Shown here: piece after piece, positions 1 to 5,373 of the stretch
Numbering within the stretch: position 1 is the first letter of the stretch
Layout of the letters: every line of letters starts with the position of its first letter
Origin: Rickettsiales bacterium
Lineage (GTDB): Bacteria > Pseudomonadota > Alphaproteobacteria > Methylaequorales > Methylaequoraceae
NCBI GenBank assembly: GCA_002711625.1
Contig: PARR01000007.1
Coordinates: forward strand, 14,881-20,253
Reading direction: 5' to 3'
Length of the DNA stretch: 5,373 bases
Position numbers and translations under genes: made by a program
The notes under the pieces: model-generated
Told to the model about the DNA's origin: nothing
Database searches by the model: none
What the model saw: only the letters and a program-made list of their open reading frames with translations

Positions 1-1863
1 GCAGAGCAATCATCTAAATTATACAAAACAATAGATAATTTAGTTTCAAAACTTCATAAAGATGAAATTGAGGTAGATGAAAAATCCAGAAGCGTAGTTT
101 TAAATGATAAGGGAATAGAAAGAATGGAAAATATTCTTTTTGAAAATCAGCTTCTTAAAGATGGAAACCTTTATGATATCAACAACGTAACTTTACTTCA
201 TCATACAAATCAGTCACTAAAAGCTAGATTTATGTTTGAAAAAGATAAGGACTATCTAGTTGATAAAGGTAAGGTTTTAATTGTTGATGAATTTACAGGA
301 AGGGCAATGGAGGGTCGCAGATTTTCTGAAGGTTTACACCAGGCCATCGAGGCGAAGGAAAATCTTGAGGTACAGGTTGAAAATCAAACCCTAGCAGCCA
401 TAACTTATCAAAATTACTTTCGTCTCTATTCTAAATTAGCAGGAATGACAGGAACTGCAAAAACTGAAGCAGATGAATTCTTCGATATTTATAAATTGGA
501 TGTCGTTGAAATTCCTCCCAACAAAACAATGATAAGAGAGGATGAAGAAGACGAGATTTACAGGACTATTGAGGAAAAAAATCGAGCAATATTGGCTTTA
601 GTCGAAAAATGTAGGGAAAATAACCAACCATGTTTAGTTGGTACAGTTTCAATTGAAAAGTCTGAACAGATTTCAAAAATTCTTAATTCAAAAAAAATTC
701 CCCATGAAGTTCTTAATGCTAAGAATCATTTAAAAGAGGCTGAAATAATTTCTAACGCTGGTAAACCCGGGCAAATTACAATCGCTACAAACATGGCTGG
801 GAGAGGAACTGACATAAAACTGGGTGGTTCCGAAGATATAAACAATCAAAAAGATAAAAAGGTTACATTGGAGAGTGGCGGTCTTTTTATAATTGGAACT
901 GAAAGACACGAATCAAGAAGAATAGATAATCAGCTTAGAGGAAGAGCCGGCAGACAGGGAGACCCAGGTTCCTCGAAATTCTTTTTATCACTTGAAGATG
1001 ATTTAATGAGAATTTTTGGATCAGAAAAACTTGATTCTGTTCTTCAGACATTAGGTTTGGAAGAAGGTGAGTGTATAAAACATCCCTGGATTACAAAAGC
1101 TCTAGAACGAGCACAAAAGAAAGTAGAGGGAAGAAATTTTGAAATCAGGAAAAGTTTACTAAAATTTGATGATGTTATGAATGAACAAAGAAAGATAATT
1201 TATGAGCAAAGAAGAGAGATTATTCTAGATGAACATGTTGATGAATTAGTTCAAGATATGAGACATGAATATGTTGAAGAGTTTGTAGATAATAATGTTT
1301 CAACAATAGAAGAATTTGATGATGATAAGAAAAAGTTAATTGAAGAGGAGTGTAGAAACAATCTAAATATCGATTTTGATTTTAAAGAATTACTAAATAA
1401 AGAAAATTTTCAAATTGATGATATAAAGTTAAAAATTAAAGAGATCTCTGATAATAAAATTAATATAAAGAAAACTAAATATGAACCTAGAGTTTTCCTT
1501 TTGGCTCAAAAAAGTCTATTGCTACAAATAATAGATCAAGCATGGAAAGAACATCTATTATCTCTTGACCATCTAAGACAAGGAATTTCACTAAGAGCCT
1601 ATGGTCAAAGAGATCCTCTTAATGAGTACAAACATGAAGCTTTTAATATGTTTGAGCAAATGACTAAGAACATAAGAATGTCAGTTTCAAGGCTCATTAG
1701 TTTTGTTGAAATTAAAACAGATGTTCAAGATCCCGAATCAAATATTTCCAAAAATGAAAATAAACTTGTCAATCCAAATGGTAAAAAAATACCCAGAAAT
1801 GCAATATGTCCTCTTTGTGATTCAGGAAAAAAATATAAACGTTGTTGCGGTAAAGTAAGTTGA
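1..1863 (+). CDS. secA: Protein translocase ATPase SecA, C-terminal two thirds (5' end cut by window)
   Basis: SecA is the cytoplasmic motor ATPase that pushes unfolded preproteins through the SecYEG channel. The frame is open from base 1, so the ATG at 124 is internal, not the start. The first codons (AEQSSKLYKTIDNL) align with the start of the preprotein-binding region, near residue 220 of E. coli SecA, so about 220 residues are missing and the full protein would be about 840. In the 620 visible residues: DEFTGR (96-101) and MTGTA (149-153); the second nucleotide-binding domain motif TNMAGRGTD (263-271); GTERHESRRIDNQLRGRAGR from 299, carrying the arginine finger; the helical scaffold with WKEH (515-518) and LRQGISLRAYGQRDP; then a short linker and a C-terminal zinc-binding SEC-C motif with C603, C606, C615, C616. 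The zinc motif is CPLC rather than the usual CPC, and CC replaces CH. Identity is certain by motif; recognition is from memory of the family. Confidence 0.98.
   Translation, partial: AEQSSKLYKTIDNLVSKLHKDEIEVDEKSRSVVLNDKGIERMENILFENQLLKDGNLYDINNVTLLHHTNQSLKARFMFEKDKDYLVDKGKVLIVDEFTGRAMEGRRFSEGLHQAIEAKENLEVQVENQTLAAITYQNYFRLYSKLAGMTGTAKTEADEFFDIYKLDVVEIPPNKTMIREDEEDEIYRTIEEKNRAILALVEKCRENNQPCLVGTVSIEKSEQISKILNSKKIPHEVLNAKNHLKEAEIISNAGKPGQITIATNMAGRGTDIKLGGSEDINNQKDKKVTLESGGLFIIGTERHESRRIDNQLRGRAGRQGDPGSSKFFLSLEDDLMRIFGSEKLDSVLQTLGLEEGECIKHPWITKALERAQKKVEGRNFEIRKSLLKFDDVMNEQRKIIYEQRREIILDEHVDELVQDMRHEYVEEFVDNNVSTIEEFDDDKKKLIEEECRNNLNIDFDFKELLNKENFQIDDIKLKIKEISDNKINIKKTKYEPRVFLLAQKSLLLQIIDQAWKEHLLSLDHLRQGISLRAYGQRDPLNEYKHEAFNMFEQMTKNIRMSVSRLISFVEIKTDVQDPESNISKNENKLVNPNGKKIPRNAICPLCDSGKKYKRCCGKVS
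1795..1854 (+). other. SEC-C zinc-binding motif of SecA with CX2C spacing
   Basis: The last residues read RNAICPLCDSGKKYKRCCG. The family pattern, as in E. coli SecA, is CxCx8CH (CPCGSGKKYK-x-CH). Here one residue (Leu) is added between the first two cysteines and Gly becomes Asp, giving CX2CX8CC. The motif normally binds Zn2+ and contacts SecB and phospholipid. Four potential ligands remain, so zinc binding is still plausible (inference). Confidence 0.85.
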
Positions 1864-1906
1864 ATTTTTTTATTATCGGAATTAGAAAGAAAAATTGAAT
1901 TAACGC
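1864..1906. other. Convergent intergenic gap secA/accA; no strong terminator seen
   Basis: These 43 bases separate the ends of secA (+) and accA (-). A run of seven T at 1865-1871 follows the secA stop, and a weak A/T-only inverted repeat pairs AATTTTT at about 1863-1869 with AAAAATT at 1890-1896 across a loop of 20 bases. There is no GC-rich stem before the T run, so this is not a convincing intrinsic terminator for either gene. Confidence 0.4.
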
Positions 1907-2863
1907 TTAGTTTTCAATAAATTTTTTACCAATTTCTAAATACTTTTGTTCTCTTTGAGCAATTATTTCAGAAGAGGATTTATCTCTAAAAAAAACCAGT
2001 GATTTTGATACGGACTCCTTTATTGAACTACATGTTTTTTTTAAATCACGATGAGCACCACCAACAGGTTCAAGTATGATTTCGTCTATTACTTCAAGAT
2101 CAAGAAGATCCTGAGCAGTTAATTTCAAACTTTCTGCTGCTTTTTCGATTTGTTCAGTACCTCTCCATAAAATTGAGGCACACCCCTCTGGCGATATAAC
2201 AGAATATATAGCATGCTCCAACATCATAATTCTATTACCAGTGGCCAGCGCAACAGCTCCACCAGAGCCTCCTTCTCCTATAATATACGAAATTATTGGG
2301 GTTCTTAAATTTAATGAAAACTTAATTGAGGATGCGATTGCTTCGGACTGTCCCCTGTCTTCAGCCTCAACCCCCGGGAATGCTCCTGGTGTATCTATAA
2401 ATGTTACAACAGGTAGGTTAAACTTATCCGCAATTTTAAATAATCTTTGTGCTTTACGGTAACCCTCTGGTTTCGCCATTCCAAAATTATTTTTTACTCG
2501 CGAATCAATATCATTTCCTTTGTCATTTCCTATTAGAATTAATCTTTGGGAATTTATACTTGCGAATCCACCTTTTATAGATGTGTCCTCAGAATAAAGT
2601 CTATCACCACAGATTACTTCAAATGAATCAAAGATGTTTTCCACAAGGTCATTGAATTTGGGTCTGTCTTGATGTCTGCAAATTTTTACCTTTTGAAATG
2701 GGGACAAATCTTTATATATCTCAAGTAAAGTTTTATCAAACTTGTCTTGTAAATTGCTAAGTTCATTAGCAATGTTTGAGCTACTATCTTTTAGATGCCG
2801 CAATTCCTCAATTTTAGTTTGAATATCTAAAAGGGGCTTTTCAAAATCTAAAAAGTTTTGCAT
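1907..2863 (-). CDS. accA: Acetyl-CoA carboxylase carboxyltransferase subunit alpha
   Basis: AccA pairs with AccD (encoded elsewhere) to form the carboxyltransferase that moves CO2 from biotin on AccB to acetyl-CoA, making malonyl-CoA for fatty acid synthesis in the cytoplasm. The 318 residues match the usual length (E. coli 319). The N-terminus has the family signature NFLDFEKP (3-10) and a helical segment to about residue 60. The crotonase-fold core follows: FGMAKPEGYRKAQRL (127-141), FIDTPGAFPGVEAEDRGQSE (155-174), the glycine-rich GEGGSGGA (196-203, oxyanion-hole type loop), SVISPEGCASILWR (221-234) and EPVGGAHRD (265-273). The ATG start is supported by the conserved N-terminal signature directly after it. 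It lies 12 bases after the mcl stop with no strong Shine-Dalgarno next to it, so expression may depend on coupling or read-through from mcl. All landmarks of a functional subunit are present. Confidence 0.97.
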   Translation of the reverse strand: MQNFLDFEKPLLDIQTKIEELRHLKDSSSNIANELSNLQDKFDKTLLEIYKDLSPFQKVKICRHQDRPKFNDLVENIFDSFEVICGDRLYSEDTSIKGGFASINSQRLILIGNDKGNDIDSRVKNNFGMAKPEGYRKAQRLFKIADKFNLPVVTFIDTPGAFPGVEAEDRGQSEAIASSIKFSLNLRTPIISYIIGEGGSGGAVALATGNRIMMLEHAIYSVISPEGCASILWRGTEQIEKAAESLKLTAQDLLDLEVIDEIILEPVGGAHRDLKKTCSSIKESVSKSLVFFRDKSSSEIIAQREQKYLEIGKKFIEN

Positions 2864-2875
2864 GAGGAACTAACT

Positions 2876-3853
2876 TCACTTTCCCTCGATAAGTTTTGCC
2901 TTTTGAACTAAAACTTCGGCCTGTCTTATAGATGCAATATCAATGAGTCGACCATCAAGAGAAACCGCTCCTTTTCCTTCCTTTTTTGCCTGTTCCATTG
3001 CCTCAAGAATCCTTTTTGCCTGATTAATTTCTTTTTCAGAAGGACTCATAACCTCATTGGCTAAATCAATTTGAGAGGGATGAATTGCCCATTTTCCTTC
3101 ACATCCCAAAGTAGCAGATCTATTAGCTTGCGCTTTATATCCATCGGAATCATTAAAGTCACCGAACGGGCCATCAATTGGACGCAAACCATTTGCCCTT
3201 GCTGCTATAACCATTTTTGATACAGCATGATGCCACATATCTCCCCAATGCTTATGTCGAGGATTATCTCCATCAATATCAGTTAACACGTGATAATTTG
3301 GGTTAGGACCGCCAATCACTGTTGTTTTAGCCTTTGTTGAGGCTGCGTAATCAGCCACCCCAAAGTGAAGAGACTCCAACCTTCTACTATAAGCAGCAAT
3401 CTCATTTACGTTTTGCATTCCTAATGCCGTTTCAATTATCAATTCAAAACCTATTCTTTTCTCCAACCCCATTGCATCTTCAACTTGTGTACATAACATA
3501 TCGACAGCATATACATCTGATAAGGTTCCAACTTTTGGAATCATAATTAAATCTAGTTTCCCTGGAGCTTTTTCGATTAAATCAACTATATCTCGATACA
3601 TAAAATGAGTATCTAATCCGTTTATTCTCACAGACATTGTTTTTGAATTCCAGTCTATATCATTTAAACCCTCGATTATATTTTTTCTTGCCTGCTCTTT
3701 TTCATCTGGAGCAACAGCATCCTCTAAGTCAAGGAATATGACATCAACTTTGCTTTTAGCCGCCTTTTCAAATAAAGCAGGGTTACTCCCTGGAACGGCA
3801 AGCTCGCTCCTATTTAAACGTGGTTTCGCTTGTTCTACTATTTTAAAGCTCAT
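2876..3853 (-). CDS. mcl: Malyl-CoA lyase type (L-malyl-CoA / beta-methylmalyl-CoA lyase), HpcH/HpaI-CitE family
   Basis: This enzyme family reversibly cleaves L-malyl-CoA to acetyl-CoA and glyoxylate; some members also act on beta-methylmalyl-CoA (propionyl-CoA plus glyoxylate). The 325 residues span the whole length of known Mcl proteins and, from memory, resemble the serine-cycle MclA of Methylobacterium more than the Rhodobacter Mcl1 (shared: RSELAVPGSNP near 15-25, VIFLDLEDAVAPD 38-50, FGVADYAAST 164-173, GAVSLDGRLIDIASIR 295-310). Expected active-site residues are in place: R76 in RINGLDTH, metal ligands E141 (ETALG) and D168 (VADYAAS), and the C-terminal lid aspartate D305 (LIDIAS) that acts in the neighbouring subunit. 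WAIHPSQIDLANEV (255-268) is also typical. The ATG is preceded by a good AGAGAGG ribosome binding site. No malate-CoA ligase, malyl-CoA thioesterase or other serine-cycle gene is in view, so the pathway is unresolved: glyoxylate disposal, propionate or C1/C2 metabolism are all possible. A CitE-like role is less likely. Confidence 0.9.
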   Translation of the reverse strand: MSFKIVEQAKPRLNRSELAVPGSNPALFEKAAKSKVDVIFLDLEDAVAPDEKEQARKNIIEGLNDIDWNSKTMSVRINGLDTHFMYRDIVDLIEKAPGKLDLIMIPKVGTLSDVYAVDMLCTQVEDAMGLEKRIGFELIIETALGMQNVNEIAAYSRRLESLHFGVADYAASTKAKTTVIGGPNPNYHVLTDIDGDNPRHKHWGDMWHHAVSKMVIAARANGLRPIDGPFGDFNDSDGYKAQANRSATLGCEGKWAIHPSQIDLANEVMSPSEKEINQAKRILEAMEQAKKEGKGAVSLDGRLIDIASIRQAEVLVQKAKLIEGK

Positions 3854-3865
3854 AATTTCCTCTCT
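3854..3865 (-). promoter_or_regulatory. Ribosome binding site of mcl
   Basis: Reading the minus strand, AGAGAGGAAATT lies directly before the ATG, placing the purine-rich AGAGAGG five bases from the start. It is the clearest Shine-Dalgarno sequence in the window and fixes the mcl start. Confidence 0.75.
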
Positions 3866-3888
3866 AAATTTTGATAATTCAATGTAAG

Positions 3889-3914
3889 TTTTGTATATAA
3901 ATAAATATACAAAA
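3889..3914. repeat. Perfect 10-bp inverted repeat upstream of mcl (candidate operator)
   Basis: The arms TTTTGTATAT (3889-3898) and ATATACAAAA (3905-3914) are exact reverse complements around a 6-base centre, AAATAA. The element occupies most of the 66-base spacer, begins 5 bases after the xerD stop and ends 35 bases before the mcl ATG. It has almost no G/C and no T run after it on the minus strand, so it is a poor intrinsic terminator. Its symmetry and place fit a binding site for a dimeric repressor or activator (inference). In such AT-rich DNA chance palindromes are more likely than usual. Confidence 0.5.
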
Positions 3915-3918
3915 ACAA
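3892..3918 (-). promoter_or_regulatory. Possible promoter for mcl-accA overlapping the inverted repeat
   Basis: On the minus strand TTGTTT (3918-3913) and TATACA (3897-3892) could be -35 and -10 boxes, separated by 15 bases, slightly short of the optimum. Start of transcription would fall near 3885, about 30 bases before the mcl ATG. The palindrome would then cover the promoter, as expected for an operator. The match is weak and AT-rich DNA yields such boxes by chance. Confidence 0.25.
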
Positions 3919-3919
3919 C

Positions 3920-4843
3920 TTAATTTTTAATAATTTTTGGAATTTTATCAATTATTGGGCTTTTTTCCTTCAACACTTTTTTTAGTTTAGACAAACGAAC
4001 ATGAGTATAGATTTGAGTGGTAGCAATATCTTTGTGACCCAATGATTCTTGAATTATTCTAAGATCAACACCGCGGTCTAAAAGATGAGAAGCAAAAGAA
4101 TGACGAAATATATGTGGTGAGATTTTTGAATTATCAATTCCCGAAGAAATTGCAAGATCTTTCAAGATCTGAAAAAAACGGTTTCTTGTAATGAATCCTG
4201 TTTTTGAAGATGAGGGAAATAAAAAACCGTTTTCCTTGGAGTTATGTATGAATTTTGATCTAATTTTTAAATATTTTATAAGTAACAATTTACTTTTTGG
4301 CAGAAGTGGAAGTAATCTTTCCTTGTTTCCTTTTCCTATAATTATGATTGAATCCTTTTTCTCACCAATATTACTTAATTTGAGTCCTACCAGTTCACTT
4401 ACTCGAATTCCTGTTGAATATAAAAGCTCAAGAAATAACGAAGTTCTAATTCCTCGAGCACTTTCATTTTCATAACTTTTATTTATTAATTGTTCAATCT
4501 GAGCCTCAGATAAAACTTTGGGTATTGTTCTAATTATTTTTGGGAATTCAAAGCTTTCTATGACATTATTTTTTAAAATATTTCTATTACATAAAAAATC
4601 GAAGAATTTTTTTAAAGATGACAATTTTCTAGCTTGACTATTGGGAGACAAATTAATTGCCATAAAATCTATAAAATTTTTAACATCGTCTCTATTAATC
4701 AAATTTATTGGCTTTTTTTTTAAAAACAAATAAAAGCCTACAATATCATTTTTATAGGATTTACATGTATTTATTGATAAATTTTTGTTAGCAGATAAAA
4801 AATCAAGATACATTTCTAGTGTATATTCCAAATTCTGATTCAA
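3920..4843 (-). CDS. xerD: Site-specific tyrosine recombinase XerD
   Basis: XerD acts with XerC at the chromosomal dif site, activated by FtsK at the septum, to resolve chromosome dimers. The protein has 307 residues (E. coli XerD 298). The N-terminal SAM-like core-binding domain covers about 1-100 and the catalytic domain about 110-295. The full catalytic set is present and falls at or within one residue of the E. coli XerD positions: R147 (STGIRVSELVGL), K171 (GKGNKERLLPL), H244 and R247 (SPHIFRHSFASHLLDRG), H270 (LGHKDIATTQIYTH) and the nucleophile Y279. The start is TTG, chosen because it overlaps the upstream stop as TTGA, has AGGGA eight or so bases upstream, and gives the N-terminal helix expected from the family; the first in-frame ATG, at 4813, would remove 10 residues of that helix. 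XerC is the main alternative name, but the motifs favour XerD. A phage integrase is unlikely given the housekeeping context. Confidence 0.93.
   Translation of the reverse strand: MNQNLEYTLEMYLDFLSANKNLSINTCKSYKNDIVGFYLFLKKKPINLINRDDVKNFIDFMAINLSPNSQARKLSSLKKFFDFLCNRNILKNNVIESFEFPKIIRTIPKVLSEAQIEQLINKSYENESARGIRTSLFLELLYSTGIRVSELVGLKLSNIGEKKDSIIIIGKGNKERLLPLLPKSKLLLIKYLKIRSKFIHNSKENGFLFPSSSKTGFITRNRFFQILKDLAISSGIDNSKISPHIFRHSFASHLLDRGVDLRIIQESLGHKDIATTQIYTHVRLSKLKKVLKEKSPIIDKIPKIIKN
4713..4721 (-). other. A9 homopolymer in the coding strand of xerD
   Basis: Codons 41-44 (Leu-Lys-Lys-Lys) read TTA AAA AAA AAG, a run of nine A preceded by TTTTT, so it contains the slippery heptamer T TTA AAA in frame. 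A -1 shift would meet a stop about six codons later. It may be a slippage hot spot or just the result of AT-rich codon use. Confidence 0.5.
4840..4843 (-). promoter_or_regulatory. TTGA stop/start overlap coupling the upstream gene to xerD
   Basis: The TGA stop of the upstream gene shares bases with the TTG start of xerD, giving a 4-base TTGA overlap equivalent to the common ATGA. An AGGGA sequence (about 4852-4856) lies inside the end of the upstream gene and can serve as the ribosome binding site. This implies one transcript and coupled translation. Confidence 0.65.
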
Positions 4844-5373
4844 AGTAACATCCCTGAAGAAATTTGTTTTAATTGAACATTTAAATCTAAGTTCTTCAAT
4901 ATTAGCAAGATTGTAAAAGTTTCAATTGCACTTAAATCATCAATTTCTTTGTTTCCTATTATGTTAAAAAAAATTTTAAGTGAGTTAAAAAAATCTTTAT
5001 TTGATGAAAACTTTTCAGCTAAAAATAATTTTTTTAAATCAAAATCAATTGCTTTTTCATCCAACAATTTTGGAAAAAATAACAATTTCTGTGATAGCTC
5101 TGAGCTTAAGTCAAGATTTGTCAAAAGAACTAACAATATTTTTTGAAGATCTTCTGGCATTTCGCTTTCAGTAAACTTCTCGGATATTAAACGTTCCATC
5201 AAAGAGTAATTGATTTTATCTTCTTTTAGATATTGGTTTATTTCCACAAGTATTTGATACATCTTTTTTTTATTAACATCTTCTATTTTATCCACTAACT
5301 TTTTTGCTTTAGTAAAATTTCCTATAAACTGATACATTTTAGTAAAAATAATTATATCATCTTCGGTTTTAAC
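4840..5373 (-). CDS. Unrecognised, probably all-helical protein, C-terminal part (5' end cut by window)
   Basis: I do not recognise a family with confidence. The frame is open to the window edge: 12 codons (VKTEDDIIIFTK) precede the ATG at 5337, and that ATG has no purine-rich ribosome binding site before it, so the true start is probably outside the window. The 177 visible residues are rich in Lys, Leu, Ile, Phe, Glu and Asp, with almost no Cys, His, Trp or Pro, and read as a chain of amphipathic helices ending in LLILKNLDLNVQLKQISSGM. There is no signal peptide in view, no hydrophobic stretch long enough for a clear membrane segment and no catalytic motif. A helical-repeat (TPR-like) scaffold is one possibility. 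The closing 'LKNLDLNVQLKQIS' pattern recalls, weakly, the C-terminal end of long alphaproteobacterial hypothetical proteins; this is only an impression. It is probably co-transcribed with xerD through the TTGA overlap. Its base composition is among the most AT-rich in the window. Confidence 0.75.
   Translation of the reverse strand, partial: VKTEDDIIIFTKMYQFIGNFTKAKKLVDKIEDVNKKKMYQILVEINQYLKEDKINYSLMERLISEKFTESEMPEDLQKILLVLLTNLDLSSELSQKLLFFPKLLDEKAIDFDLKKLFLAEKFSSNKDFFNSLKIFFNIIGNKEIDDLSAIETFTILLILKNLDLNVQLKQISSGMLL

Noticed and set aside
124..1863. A complete 579-residue gene starting at the ATG at 124
   Set aside because: The same frame is open back to base 1 and those 41 codons match SecA, so this ATG is internal.
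2241..2462. Plus-strand open frame of 73 codons
   Set aside because: It is antisense to the most conserved part of accA and has no family resemblance.
3334..3546. Plus-strand open frame of 70 codons
   Set aside because: It lies wholly within mcl on the opposite strand; the mcl frame carries all the conserved residues.
3889..3914. Intrinsic terminator of xerD
   Set aside because: The stem is almost all A/T and is not followed by a T run on the minus strand.
4153..4171. Repeated AAGATCT motif
   Set aside because: Two copies of a short palindrome inside the xerD coding sequence; explained by the codons and without further copies nearby.
4191..4475. Plus-strand open frame of 94 codons
   Set aside because: It is antisense to the catalytic domain of xerD and only a shadow of low-GC codon use.
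3920..4843. Phage or integron integrase marking a mobile element
   Set aside because: The catalytic residues line up position by position with XerD, the neighbours are housekeeping genes, and no attachment-site repeats or tRNA gene are visible.
4949..5146. Plus-strand open frame of 65 codons, rich in Lys, Phe and Asn
   Set aside because: It is opposite the longer open frame that is coupled to xerD, with no good ribosome binding site noted.
1..5373. CRISPR array, tRNA/rRNA gene, insertion sequence or defence cassette
   Set aside because: No spaced direct repeats, RNA gene signatures, transposase or terminal repeats were seen; coding sequence fills nearly the whole window.

Overview
The window looks like ordinary housekeeping chromosome from an AT-rich alphaproteobacterium. 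The low GC, short intergenic gaps, terse proteins and the SecA, AccA and XerD sequence types suggest a streamlined free-living (possibly marine, SAR11-like) lineage. That placement is an inference: no rRNA or other taxonomic marker is present. TGA acts as a normal stop in three of the genes and Trp is TGG, so the standard bacterial code is used.

Layout: (1) 1-1863 on the + strand is the C-terminal two thirds of secA, the Sec translocase motor ATPase; its 5' end lies outside the window. (2) A 43-base gap, 1864-1906, separates it from a convergent minus-strand block. (3) That block, read right to left in transcription order, is: an unrecognised helical protein gene running off the right edge (4840-5373), xerD (3920-4843), a 66-base spacer with a perfect inverted repeat, a malyl-CoA lyase-type gene (mcl, 2876-3853), and accA (1907-2863).

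The first two minus-strand genes share a 4-base TTGA stop/start overlap and are probably translationally coupled. mcl and accA are 12 bases apart and probably co-transcribed. The spacer upstream of mcl holds a good ribosome binding site and an AT-only-rich palindrome, so mcl-accA may have its own promoter or operator.

Functionally, secA exports proteins, xerD resolves chromosome dimers, mcl interconverts malyl-CoA-type esters with acetyl-CoA (or propionyl-CoA) plus glyoxylate, and accA supplies one subunit of the enzyme that commits acetyl-CoA to fatty acid synthesis. The mcl/accA pair therefore meets at acetyl-CoA. I see no mobile element, CRISPR, RNA gene or new defence-like system. The items most worth a second look are the palindrome in front of mcl, the placement of mcl between xerD and accA, the altered zinc-finger spacing at the end of SecA, and the unknown gene at the right edge.
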